A stretch of 16,586 nucleotides of DNA from JAJTFW01 sp031411335 (lineage in GTDB: Bacteria > Bacteroidota > Bacteroidia > AKYH767-A > OLB10): the NCBI GenBank assembly GCA_031411335.1, contig JANOAX010000091.1, positions 1-16,586 on the forward strand, written 5' to 3'. Shown piece by piece: positions 5,892 through 14,900 of the stretch. A model generated the notes under the pieces. The model saw nothing but the letters and a program-made list of their open reading frames with translations, did not search any database and was not told the origin of the DNA. Numbering within the stretch: the stretch's first letter is position 1; each line of letters begins with the position of its first letter. A program made the position numbers and the translations under genes.

Positions 5892-7529
5892 ATGAAGCAC
5901 TCTTTCATCACCACTCTTCTGTTACTTTGCCAGTCAATTGTTTATGCACAACCTTGCAGTCCTAGTGAACTTACAAACATTTTCTATAATCAAGAATCTT
6001 CTTGCGAAGCCAATTTCGACTTCAACACCTATTACAATGTAACTTCAGTTTATGTAATTAGAAATTATATTCGAACAGGTACTTTTCAGTGGAAATTCCG
6101 CAGTGATACAACAAATACTACTTGGCAAAACCTCTCGTTGTCTTGGCAAGGTCAGGGTACTGAAACCATTGAGAAACCAGATTTCATGACTTCCGATAAC
6201 GGTCAATACCTATGTGTTTTTACAGATAATAGTACGGGTTGTCAGGATTCATTGATCACAGCCATTTATGTTTATCCTCGTCCTAATCTTACTATCACCA
6301 TTGATTCCAGCAATTGCGCTGGATTTTTTCTTGGCACTAGCTTAAATAATGATCCAGGGCAAATACTTACACATTGCTGGGAACCTGATTTCGGAATGAA
6401 TCCGCCTGCATGTGAGACCACTTCCCCTTCTTATCTTTTCAACAGCGTAGGTTGCATGGCGGTCGCTAGTAGTGTTGCGGTAATTGCAACCAATCAATAT
6501 GGGTGTGAAAACTTAACCTACATGAACGGACTCTGCAATCTCGAGTTCCTCGACACGTATGCATCCTTAAATACTTCGGATACTATTTTCTGCGCTAAAA
6601 CGGGTGTCTTGGAAGTCAAGCGTTTTTCTGGTATTGCGATTCAATCAGGATGGACTTTCCAATGGTTAAAAAACAACATATCCTTATCTTGGGCAACCAA
6701 TCAAATCATTAAGCCAACTGCATCTGGTAAATACAAATGCATTGTGACCAATAGTGATGGATGCACGGCTACTACCAATGAAATATCGGTTACCGTTATT
6801 AAACTCCCAACTGTAAATATTCAACCATCAGGAATTACAGAAATCTGCAACAAAGACACCATTCTACTTGCATCTGGAAGTTCTTCTTCCAATACTTTCA
6901 CTTGGTATCGAAATGGAATACCACTTCCACAAACTACTGCATCCGTCGGAGTTTTTAGCAATGGGAATTACAAAGTGGTGGCAACATCGCCACAAGGATG
7001 TTCTGCAACTTCATCAGTGAGCAAGATCAATATTTATCGTTCAACCATTGTAGCAATAGGTCCGGTCGTAATTTGTGCTGGAGACAGTACTACGCTACAA
7101 AATCTAACACCGAACACGGTGGCTCGTCAATGGCAGCATAATAACATTAATATCCCAGGTGCTACCTCATCCCAATATTCAGCCATACAAAGTGGACTCT
7201 ATCGCGTGAAATCAACCAGTGGGGGAGGATGCATTAGTTATTCCAATCAAATTGATATCAGTGTAAATTGCAGAGAGGCATCACAAGAAAATTATCTTCT
7301 CCATATCAGTCCAGTACCTTCTTCTCAATTTATTAATCTCGGGTCATTTGAGACCACAGAAAATTTCCGAATTAACATTACGGATATGAACGGAAAAATT
7401 GTTTTTGAAAAGAACGATTCTCAATTCGACATTCAACAGTTGGATATAAGTGGGTTGAATGCAGGTATGTATTTAATTAATTACTCCGATGATTTTGGAA
7501 ATCGTAGTGGTAAATTTATTCGCGACTAG
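5892..7529 (+). CDS. Secreted Ig-like repeat protein with T9SS sorting domain (paralogue 1)
   Basis: The 545-residue protein has a signal peptide (1-19, cleavage before QPC). At least four Ig-like/PKD-like beta-sandwich repeats follow, recognised by a Trp strand followed by a G-x-Y strand and a Cys: about 65-118 (QWKFRSD...DNGQYLCVFTDNSTGC), 253-291 (GWTFQWLKNN...GKYKCIVTNSDGC), 335-370 (FTWYRNG...GNYKVVATSPQGC) and 411-447 (ARQWQHNN...GLYRVKSTSGGGC). Residues 125-235 are cysteine-rich and less clear. Residues 468-545 are a type A T9SS C-terminal sorting domain (HISPVPSSQFINLG, INITDMNGKIVFE, LDISGLNAGMYLINY, GKFIRD), so export across the outer membrane is expected. Ig-like repeats suggest adhesion or a surface-structural role, not enzymatic function; no catalytic motif is seen. 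The next gene is a close paralogue. Confidence 0.85.
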   Translation: MKHSFITTLLLLCQSIVYAQPCSPSELTNIFYNQESSCEANFDFNTYYNVTSVYVIRNYIRTGTFQWKFRSDTTNTTWQNLSLSWQGQGTETIEKPDFMTSDNGQYLCVFTDNSTGCQDSLITAIYVYPRPNLTITIDSSNCAGFFLGTSLNNDPGQILTHCWEPDFGMNPPACETTSPSYLFNSVGCMAVASSVAVIATNQYGCENLTYMNGLCNLEFLDTYASLNTSDTIFCAKTGVLEVKRFSGIAIQSGWTFQWLKNNISLSWATNQIIKPTASGKYKCIVTNSDGCTATTNEISVTVIKLPTVNIQPSGITEICNKDTILLASGSSSSNTFTWYRNGIPLPQTTASVGVFSNGNYKVVATSPQGCSATSSVSKINIYRSTIVAIGPVVICAGDSTTLQNLTPNTVARQWQHNNINIPGATSSQYSAIQSGLYRVKSTSGGGCISYSNQIDISVNCREASQENYLLHISPVPSSQFINLGSFETTENFRINITDMNGKIVFEKNDSQFDIQQLDISGLNAGMYLINYSDDFGNRSGKFIRD

Positions 7530-7564
7530 CTGCAAGCTAAAAGCTTCAAGCTGCAAGTTTTTTT
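7528..7564 (+). terminator. Probable intrinsic terminator after first Ig-like gene
   Basis: Arms AGCTGCAAGCT (7528-7538) and AGCTTCAAGCT (7542-7552) pair at 9 of 11 positions around an AAA loop, then GCAAG and seven T residues (7558-7564) follow. The hairpin begins inside the TAG stop codon. This hairpin plus T-run is the best terminator in the window. Confidence 0.5.
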
Positions 7565-7640
7565 AGTGGCGAAATAATTTTACTTCGGATATTTTTTCCG
7601 CTGCGCCCGTTGATTAAACGCTGCTGTCGCTGCGTTTAAA
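7563..7640. repeat. Dispersed intergenic repeat, copy 2 (upstream of second Ig-like gene)
   Basis: This is the partner of 5701-5780, with TTAGTGGCGAA, TTTTTTCCGCTG, TTAAACGCTGC and GCTGCGTTTAAA in the same order but with many substitutions. Bases 7641-7783 downstream of it are AT-rich, and I see no gene or further element in them. Confidence 0.65.
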
Positions 7641-7783
7641 TTTTCAACATTAAGCTACTAATATTTCAATATTTTTCCTTGAATCTTAACTTTCTCCGTT
7701 ACCACCACTACCAATTCACAATTGAGGTTAAAAACTTTTTTAAATAAATGCCACTAAATATAAGACATAAGTGATTTTCTTTG

Positions 7784-7791
7784 TACTTTTC
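7784..7791 (+). promoter_or_regulatory. Putative -7 box of the second Ig-like gene
   Basis: TACTTTTC lies 21 nt before the ATG at 7813, the same position as TATCTTTC in the first copy. A 20-nt stretch starting within the box (7788-7807) is identical to 5867-5886. No -33 TTG is seen at the expected distance. Confidence 0.35.
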
Positions 7792-7812
7792 CATCTAAAT
7801 CTGATTTCAATT

Positions 7813-9453
7813 ATGAAGCACTCTTTCATCACCACAATGCTGCTATTTTTATTCTCCGCTGTTCAAGCTCAACAACCCTGCAGTCCCAACGAACTCGTAA
7901 AAGTTACCGCTCAACTCGATTCCCCTTGTGAAGCTTTATTCAGTACTTCTTCTTATTTCAATTTTGCTACCATCGTAGTACAAAGAAATAATATTCGAAC
8001 GGGTACCTTCAATTGGCAATTCCGTAGTGATACGGTGAATGGTAGTTGGCAACCGCTCCCCGCTTCCTGGCTCGGACAAGGAACAGAATTTATCGATAAA
8101 CCTGATTTTAATACAGCAGATAACGGGCAATACCGATGTGTGTTTACAGATACAGCTACTGGATGCAAGGATTATAGAAGAACTTCTGTATATGTTCATC
8201 CGCGTCCTAATTACAATATCAACATTGATTTCGTAGGATGTGTAGCCATGTACCTCGGCACCGAATTGCTAAATGACCCTAATCAAGTACTCACACACTG
8301 TTGGCAACCTGATTTCGGAACCAACCCACTTGTTTGTGAAAGCAACTCTCCTCTTTATGCTTTCCAAGGAGTGGGTTGCGCCATGGTTGTTGGAACTGTT
8401 ACCTCAATTGTCACCAATCAATATGGATGCGAAAACTTGTCGTACATAAGCGGACTTTGCAATCTCGAATACCTCGACACGTATGCATCCTTAAATGCCC
8501 CAGATACTGTTTTCTGTGCTAAATCGGGAAGCATTGAAGTATCGCGTTTTTCCAATACTTCAGTTCAATCAGGATGGACTTATCAATGGTTAAAAAACGG
8601 TACTTCTTTATCTTGGGCAACAAATAAAATCATTAAGCCAACCACAACTGGAAAATACAAATGTATTGTGACGAATAATAGTGGATGTACTAATACCACC
8701 AATGAAATATCGGTTACCGTTAATAAACTCCCAACTGTAAATATTCAACCATCAGGAATTACAGAAATCTGCAACAAAGACACAATTATACTTGCCTCTG
8801 GAAGCGCTTCTTCCAATACATTCAATTGGTATCGAAATGGATTACTGCAGCTGCAAACTACTTCATCCATCGGAGTTTTTAAAGGCGGAAATTACAATGT
8901 GGTGGCAACATCACCAGAAGGATGTTCTGCAGCTTCACCCAATAGCAAGATCACTATTTATCGTTCAACCATTGTAGCAACGGGTCCGGTAGTAATTTGT
9001 GCAGGAGACAGTACGATTTTACAAAATCTTACGCCCAACACAGTGGCTCGACAATGGCAACTTAACAATGTTAATATTCCAGGAGCTACATCATCCCAAT
9101 ATGCTGCAACGCAGAGCGGACTTTACCGTGTGAAATCTACCAGTGTTGGAGGATGCATCAGTTATTCTAATCAAATTGATATCAGTGTAAATTGCAGAGA
9201 GGCATCGCAAGAAAATTATCTTCTTCACATCAGTCCAGTACCTTCTTCTCAATTTATTAATCTCGGAACATTTAAGACATCTGGAAATTTTAATATTTCG
9301 ATTACAGATATGAATGGAAAAATTGTTTTTGAAAATAATGATGCTCAGAAGGACATACATCAGTTGGATGTAAGTGGATTGAATGCTGGTATGTATTTAA
9401 TTCAATACTCTGATGATGCTGGACAGCGAAGGGGTAAGTTTATTCGGGAATAA
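7813..9453 (+). CDS. Secreted Ig-like repeat protein with T9SS sorting domain (paralogue 2)
   Basis: This 546-residue protein is collinear with the preceding gene. It has a signal peptide (MKHSFITTMLLFLFSAVQAQ), the same four Ig-like repeats (QFRSD...DNGQYRCVFTDTATGC, GWTYQWLKNG...GKYKCIVTNNSGC, FNWYRNG...GNYNVVATSPEGC, ARQWQLNN...GLYRVKSTSVGGC), the same cysteine-rich segment between repeats 1 and 2, and the same type A T9SS sorting domain ending in GKFIRE. The frame is open from an ATG at 7771, but I start at 7813. That ATG aligns with the paralogue's start and gives an immediate signal peptide. The 7771 start would add 14 residues and place the putative promoter box inside the gene. N-terminal halves have diverged, while parts of the 3' halves are almost identical in DNA. 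Function is unknown; a surface adhesin or structural component is a reasonable guess. Confidence 0.85.
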   Translation: MKHSFITTMLLFLFSAVQAQQPCSPNELVKVTAQLDSPCEALFSTSSYFNFATIVVQRNNIRTGTFNWQFRSDTVNGSWQPLPASWLGQGTEFIDKPDFNTADNGQYRCVFTDTATGCKDYRRTSVYVHPRPNYNINIDFVGCVAMYLGTELLNDPNQVLTHCWQPDFGTNPLVCESNSPLYAFQGVGCAMVVGTVTSIVTNQYGCENLSYISGLCNLEYLDTYASLNAPDTVFCAKSGSIEVSRFSNTSVQSGWTYQWLKNGTSLSWATNKIIKPTTTGKYKCIVTNNSGCTNTTNEISVTVNKLPTVNIQPSGITEICNKDTIILASGSASSNTFNWYRNGLLQLQTTSSIGVFKGGNYNVVATSPEGCSAASPNSKITIYRSTIVATGPVVICAGDSTILQNLTPNTVARQWQLNNVNIPGATSSQYAATQSGLYRVKSTSVGGCISYSNQIDISVNCREASQENYLLHISPVPSSQFINLGTFKTSGNFNISITDMNGKIVFENNDAQKDIHQLDVSGLNAGMYLIQYSDDAGQRRGKFIRE

Positions 9454-9520
9454 TTTGATTTTCGGTTTTATAATATTTATCACATCAATTAAGACCTGAT
9501 GGCACACAGATTTATTAAGA

Positions 9521-9540
9521 TTTTTATGATTTTTTATGAT
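9521..9540. repeat. Tandem 10-bp repeat TTTTTATGAT x2
   Basis: TTTTTATGAT occurs at 9521-9530 and 9531-9540 without a gap, in an AT-rich stretch 67 bp after the second Ig-like gene. No hairpin is formed. This is the first of three adjacent repeat patches in the gene-free region 9454-9728. Confidence 0.6.
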
Positions 9541-9575
9541 TAATCTTCCTTGCTTTTTGCTTTGAAGTTAGAACG

Positions 9576-9608
9576 CGGATGACACGGATAAATCGGATTA
9601 ATACGGAT
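9576..9608. repeat. Phased CGGAT repeat
   Basis: CGGAT starts at 9576, 9585, 9594 and 9604, a period of 9, 9 and 10 bp, with variable spacers (GACA, AAT-type, TAATA-type). The words resemble a dispersed low-complexity sequence I recall from intergenic regions of many Bacteroidota genomes. That resemblance is from memory and was not checked. Confidence 0.6.
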
Positions 9609-9678
9609 TTGTTCTCTGAACTTTGAAAATAAGTAGATGGATGCAATGTAGCTTATTTGTGTATTCGCGCTTTCGTAA

Positions 9679-9717
9679 ATTCGTAATTCGTACTTTCGTA
9701 TTGATTCGTAATTCGTA
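9679..9717. repeat. ATTCGTAATTCGTA direct repeats
   Basis: The 14-mer ATTCGTAATTCGTA occurs at 9679-9692 and 9704-9717 and itself contains ATTCGTA twice. TTTCGTA variants flank it at 9671 and 9694. The patch ends 12 bp before the stop codon of the minus-strand LutA-like gene, so it lies in that gene's 3' untranslated region. It has too few copies and no uniform spacers, so it is not a CRISPR array. Confidence 0.65.
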
Positions 9718-9728
9718 ACCTTGTAATT

Positions 9729-10451
9729 TCACTCCCATCCACTGGCAAGCACATCCGCCAAGTGAATGACTTTTAATGAAAGATTCTTTTTGGTGATGAC
9801 TCCTTGCAAATGCATTAAGCACAATGGATCGTTACTGATGATGGTATCAGCGCCGGTGCTAGAGATTGCTTTTAAAAACTCTTCGGCCATGCCAACAGTG
9901 AGTTCTTCGTTTTTGCGATCGAGGCCGCCACCCATGCCGCAGCCGGGCCACGCATCTATTGGCTCCAAAATTTCAAGATCTTTTACTTTGCGAAGTAAGG
10001 TGAGTTGTGCACTTTCCTTATCTTGATCTTGAGGAAGTGTGCAGGAGTCGTGAACGACAGCCTTCGCTTTATACACGGCACCAATATCGCTTGCATTCAT
10101 TACCGAAACTAAAAAATCACTCAGCTCAAAAAAATTCTTTTGTACGAGTTTGTATTCATTGTGCATGGCAGAGTTATGAAAAAGTGCAGGATAATAATTG
10201 CGAATGGTTTTTACACAACCTGGTCCAGGACAAACGATGCAACGTTCATCTTGGAATTCGCGAATTAACTTCTCTCCTACTTCCTTGCATGCATCACGGA
10301 AACCATCTTCAAAAGCAGGCTGACCACAACAAGTTTGTTCAATATTATAATTCACGCCACAACCTACTTTCTGCAATAATTTTAATGTATTGCGAGCGAT
10401 CTCAGGTTGATACTGATCGACATAACAAGGTATATATAAATCTACAATCAC
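9729..10451 (-). CDS. LutA/GlpC-like cysteine-rich Fe-S oxidoreductase subunit
   Basis: The 240-residue soluble protein has two cysteine-rich (CCG, heterodisulfide-reductase-type) domains, as in LutA/LldE of L-lactate oxidation. The first contains C9 (YIPCYVDQY), C41-C42-G (EQTCCGQPAF) and C74/C79 (CPGPGC), which is complete. The second contains C137 (VVHDSCTL), a single Cys C171 where a CCG is expected (WPGCGMGGG, so the first Cys is Gly170), and C211 (DPLCLMH). The family uses these cysteines to hold an Fe-S cluster in electron-transfer oxidoreductases. The usual partners LutB and LutC are not next to it. Its neighbour, 2 bp upstream, is a UMF1-family transporter, and the two probably form an operon. 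Lactate utilisation is possible but not shown, and the changed second motif argues for caution. I therefore leave the symbol empty. Confidence 0.85.
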   Translation of the reverse strand: MIVDLYIPCYVDQYQPEIARNTLKLLQKVGCGVNYNIEQTCCGQPAFEDGFRDACKEVGEKLIREFQDERCIVCPGPGCVKTIRNYYPALFHNSAMHNEYKLVQKNFFELSDFLVSVMNASDIGAVYKAKAVVHDSCTLPQDQDKESAQLTLLRKVKDLEILEPIDAWPGCGMGGGLDRKNEELTVGMAEEFLKAISSTGADTIISNDPLCLMHLQGVITKKNLSLKVIHLADVLASGWE

Positions 10452-10453
10452 AA

Positions 10454-11782
10454 TTATTTATTCAAGTTTAAAGAATTCCAATCTAATTTACTTACGCGAC
10501 GCAAGAGGATAATTCCCATCACGAAGAAAACAACCAGTGCTACAATCGAATTGCGCATGCTGCCCGTTACTTCATTTACGTAACCGAATACAAAAGTACC
10601 TAAAACAGTTCCTACTTTGTCGCAAACATCATAAAAACTGAAATAAGAGGCGTGATCTTTTGTAGGAGGTAACATTTTAGAATACGTAGAACGGCTGAGT
10701 GATTGAATTCCACCCATCACCAATCCAACTAGAGCTGCAGTGATGTAAAAATCAAGTGGAAGATATACTAGGAAATAAACACCTAAGCAAATCAACATCC
10801 ATACGGTTAAAGAAATAATGAGTGCTTTAATATTGCCCAATTTACTACTGAGAAATGAAAACAAGTACGCACCTCCAATAGCAACAAATTGAATCAATAA
10901 AATACAAACGATTAATCCGCTTTGTTTACTTTCTTCATCAGCCCAAGCAATTTCTTGCACACCAAACAAAGTAGCCAAATACATGATGGTTTGAACGGCC
11001 ATGTTGTAAAAGAAAAAGGCAATTAAAAATGCTTTTAAATAAGGTGTTTCATTTAATTGATTCCACACTAATCTTAATTCACGATATCCTTTCTTAAGAA
11101 TATCTCTTTTGATAGGCGAATTCGCAGGATCTTTAGGCAAGCCTTGGAAAGAATACTGAGCAAACAAAAACCACCAAATTCCCACTAATAAAAATGAGAA
11201 ACGCATCGCGAATCCGCTGCTGATGTTTCCATACCATTGCGGAAACATGATCATCGTGAGATTAAAAATCAAGAGTAGTGATGAACCAATATATCCCATA
11301 GAAAATCCACGAGCACTGATTCGATCTTGATCAGCAGCCACTGCAATTTCGGGTAAGTAGGCATTATAGAAAACAATACTTCCTGCATATCCAATAGCAG
11401 CAAACAAAGAGCAAGATATTCCCACCCACAAGGTATCGGCTCCTTCAAAAAACCAAAGCAAGGAACAGGAAATCGCTCCCAAGGTGGAGAAGAAGTACAT
11501 AAACTTTTTCTTTTGTCCGCTATAATCGGCGATGGAAGATAACATCGGAGAAATTAATGCAATCACTAAAAAAGCGAAGGAGATAGCGTAAGATTGCAAA
11601 GACTCTGGATTATAGGTCCGGCCTAAAAAGCGAACTTCACTCGCCCCATTGGAATGTGCTATGGCGCTAAAGTAAATGGGAAATAATGCCGAGCTAATAA
11701 CGAGTGAATAAGCCGAGTTGGCCCAATCGTAAAAGGTCCAGGCGCGGACCACTTTTTTATTCCCTAATGCGTATGGTTCCAT
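10454..11782 (-). CDS. UMF1-family MFS transporter
   Basis: This 442-residue integral membrane protein has about 12 hydrophobic segments. The N-terminus VVRAWTFYDWANSAYSLVIS (11-30) and FPIYF carry the YDWANSAY motif typical of the UMF1 (Atg22-related) group of the major facilitator superfamily. GGIQSLSRSTYSKMLPP (357-373) is the matching conserved loop late in the protein, and KLDWNS closes it. Members occur widely in Bacteroidota next to unrelated genes, and their substrates are unknown. Atg22 itself exports amino acids from the yeast vacuole, which cannot be transferred to this protein. The stop codon is 2 bp before the start of the LutA-like gene, which makes co-transcription very likely. 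The first residues MEPYALGNKK are short and basic, supporting the start. No clear promoter box is seen in 11783-11924. Confidence 0.9.
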   Translation of the reverse strand: MEPYALGNKKVVRAWTFYDWANSAYSLVISSALFPIYFSAIAHSNGASEVRFLGRTYNPESLQSYAISFAFLVIALISPMLSSIADYSGQKKKFMYFFSTLGAISCSLLWFFEGADTLWVGISCSLFAAIGYAGSIVFYNAYLPEIAVAADQDRISARGFSMGYIGSSLLLIFNLTMIMFPQWYGNISSGFAMRFSFLLVGIWWFLFAQYSFQGLPKDPANSPIKRDILKKGYRELRLVWNQLNETPYLKAFLIAFFFYNMAVQTIMYLATLFGVQEIAWADEESKQSGLIVCILLIQFVAIGGAYLFSFLSSKLGNIKALIISLTVWMLICLGVYFLVYLPLDFYITAALVGLVMGGIQSLSRSTYSKMLPPTKDHASYFSFYDVCDKVGTVLGTFVFGYVNEVTGSMRNSIVALVVFFVMGIILLRRVSKLDWNSLNLNK

Positions 11783-11924
11783 TGTAAATCGATCCGAAAA
11801 TAAGTAAATGGATTGAATTGGAGTATTTTCTTAAAGAAATATCCATATTCTCACAGAAGAACTTAAAAAAATCCTCCTCAGCTTTTACATAGATAATATT
11901 CGCAGCCTTATTTATTCTGCCACA

Positions 11925-14900
11925 TCATCTCTTCACCACAATTTTCCCATTTGACAAATTAGTGTTGCCTGATAGCAATGAATAATAATACATTCCACTC
12001 AAGACATTGCTAGTATCCCAGTAAAGTTGGTCTGTAGCTTCAACGAGGTTAAATCTTATTTCTTCTCTACCAGTAATATCACGAATCACAAGGATAGCTG
12101 GAGAACTCATTGGGTAAATATTATATATAATTGATGTATAACTTGACGCAGGATTGGGAGTTACATAAACAGAAGCATCTATTTTATCGGCATCAATGTT
12201 TAAGGAAGTTGGTGCATTAGAATTCATCATTCTATTTCCGGAATTCAAGGTATAATTCTCTTCAGTACAAATATCATAATAAAAACAAAGTACATTTTGA
12301 GCTAGACCTTTTGCTAAATTGCGTTCTCCTTGAGAGAAATTTATTAGTGATTCTATCGATGAATTTTCTAACTGGGATAAATCTGAGCCACTTTCATCCA
12401 AAGCTTTTCTAAAATTATAAAAGAAAATATAATCAGTATATTCTTGGGATTGATATTCGCTTAATGTAAAATCAAGAGGAATTTGAGACAGCTGAAGTTC
12501 CGCATTGATAAAATCCCTTTCTGAAAAATAAACCTCTATCAAGTTATACTTTGCAGAAAGCGTTTGAATTCTACTTAACCAATATTTAATCTTGTAAATA
12601 CTATTCGTTGTGTCGCCTTGACTAATACTATCGATATCACTTGCAATTTTGTGTTGAAGGTCGGCTAATATTTGATTTGATGAAACAGCCATTTCTAAGT
12701 TAAAATCAGCTAGAAAATTTTCCATTATAGTACGAGCAGTTTCATTGTCCCAAGAAGACACAATTAAATTAATCATATATTGAGGAAGAGGATTTGGAAT
12801 TTCATATTGCAAAAAATCCAAAAAACCGGTTCTGCGGGTGGCATCGGGATTTGCTAAACAAATCATTAATAACATCGCTGGGGGCAATACATCTCCTCTG
12901 GCCGCTTCCATTAAAACATCTTGAGAAAGGTAAGGCGAATGAGCCAAAAGTTCGTCTCGTAAAACGATTGCATTATCCGACCAACTCAATTGCATACTGT
13001 CAAGTAAAATATTGGTGTTTCCTCCATCCAAAAGTAGGTTGTAAGAATAAAGCAGGTTCAAATATCCCATCTCTGCCGAGTCATATCTTTCTATTAATTG
13101 TTCTACTTCCAATGTACTTAGCAACCTTGCTATATCACAAGGAGGTGGACAAATATGAGAAGGACATCCATTTGCACTTGCAGTTTGATTCGGAATAATT
13201 AACGGTGCATTGTAATAAATTGGAGAGAAAGATGGTTGATTGTAATAGTAATTAATAGGATTAGATGAAGTATTGTTGAAATCGGTAAATGTACCCGATG
13301 GACCAGTTTTCGAAAAAACATTTTGTGCAGGATATGATGTTGTACCTTGAGATGATCGAATACCACTATTTGCACTACTGCTATTGGATACATAAAAATC
13401 AAAATCTGTTATTGAATAATTTTCATTACAGAAGTAAGATAACCCTGCTAAGCTGGGCTGAGTTTGATCATAATTGTTGCCAGAAGCGAAATTACCAACA
13501 TTTAATCCAGTGAATGTATTTTTATAAATTTGATTTGCAGCCGCTCCACTGTTATCAGTAACAATACCCCATCTATTAATCGTTGGTGAAACTGATGAGA
13601 ATTCATTTTCTTCTATAGCAAAACCACTACAGTTTATGCTTGAAATTCCTAATTGATAGGTGGCATTAGGATTTAAATTTCCCCCAATAAAAAATTTATT
13701 CTTTTGAATTACTGAATTATTATTATTTCGAGAATAAATACTTACTTTATTATTATAGAAATCAGAACCAAAAATTCTAAAGAAATTTGATCCAGAAGAG
13801 CCAGCAGCTAAAACGCCAATATTTAAATTATGAAACTTAGAATTTATTATTGTGAAACTTGAATTAAATGATCTGACTCCAAAACTTCCTTTTTGAAACA
13901 TAAATAAAGAATTGTCGTTCAAAAATCGACAATTCGTAATGCGAATACTATTACAAGATTCTGCTAATACATGAATAGGTGCTTTAACAAATGGGTAAGG
14001 ATAAGGAGAATTAGTATTAATGAATTCAGCGTCAATTAAAATACTTCTATTTGCCCTTAAAATATTTCCAACTATATTTTTGTATGGCTTAAATTCCACA
14101 CCTACACTACAATTTTTAAAAAAACTACCACTTTTCACTTCAACAATTCCACCAGTAGTTGCATATCCAGTTGGCGGAATTGAATTTAATGGCCTCCAGG
14201 TTCTAGCTCCCCATTCTGCATACTCTATACTGGATCGATTTTTCATTACTAACCTACCTTGATTAAAATTTCCAGAGGCAGTAGGAATTTGACTGAGAGC
14301 TGAATTCCCCCAAATTTCCACTCCTTTCCAAGTGTAAGGAATAAAACAAGGATCAGAAACTGAATTGCCAGTTAAAACTGTAGGATTCCCAACACCATCC
14401 TCATCCAAAATTAAAGTACTTCCTTCTTCAATAATTACTTTCGCTTCCGGACTAAATTTAAAAGTCATTCCTTTAATAGTTACTGTGGAGTTTTGTTTGA
14501 TGCGTAGCTCATGAATAATATGAATTGGGCTGGTTGCATTATTAACCGGGTTTGAGCCATAGGTCCATGTTGCGGATTGACCACTACCTCCACCTGATGG
14601 AAAGGTAAGCGTATTATATGTTACAACAGGAGCAACGGCTGCCGGAGTAATTAAACTGTAATCTTGGCCGTCTATTTGATCGGGGAAGGTGTATAGTGTA
14701 AAGCCACCAAATGATGTTGAAGGAGGTCCAGGATTTAATAATGAAAAAGAATTCGCTGGCAGAACTGCTGGAAAAGAAATACTGGGGTCGAATGCTGCTA
14801 TATTATTAGACATATTTATTCCTGAACTCGCATACATCAATAAGTTATTGGCTAATTCTATTTGTGAATAACCAAAATCTGGGTTCGAACTTTGTATTGG

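Noticed and set aside
7771..7812. Upstream in-frame ATG for the second Ig-like gene
   Set aside because: The 14 extra residues have no match in the paralogue and would include the putative promoter box. The ATG at 7813 aligns with the paralogue's start and signal peptide.
9679..9717. Repeats near the LutA-like gene as a CRISPR array
   Set aside because: There are only two full copies, 14 bp long with an 11-bp interval. No spacer-sized unique segments and no cas gene are present.
10007..10471. Plus-strand open frame of 154 codons opposite the LutA-like gene
   Set aside because: It is antisense to a protein with clear conserved cysteine motifs. The translated sequence resembles no protein family.
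11827..11839. Palindrome TTTCTT-A-AAGAAA downstream of the beta-helix gene
   Set aside because: The stem is nearly all A-T with a 1-base centre, too weak for a terminator. Such palindromes are expected by chance in AT-rich DNA.
12794..13198. Plus-strand open frame of 134 codons opposite the large beta-helix gene
   Set aside because: It lies wholly antisense to a well-supported 1318-residue secreted protein, shows no domain and has a composition typical of a shadow frame.
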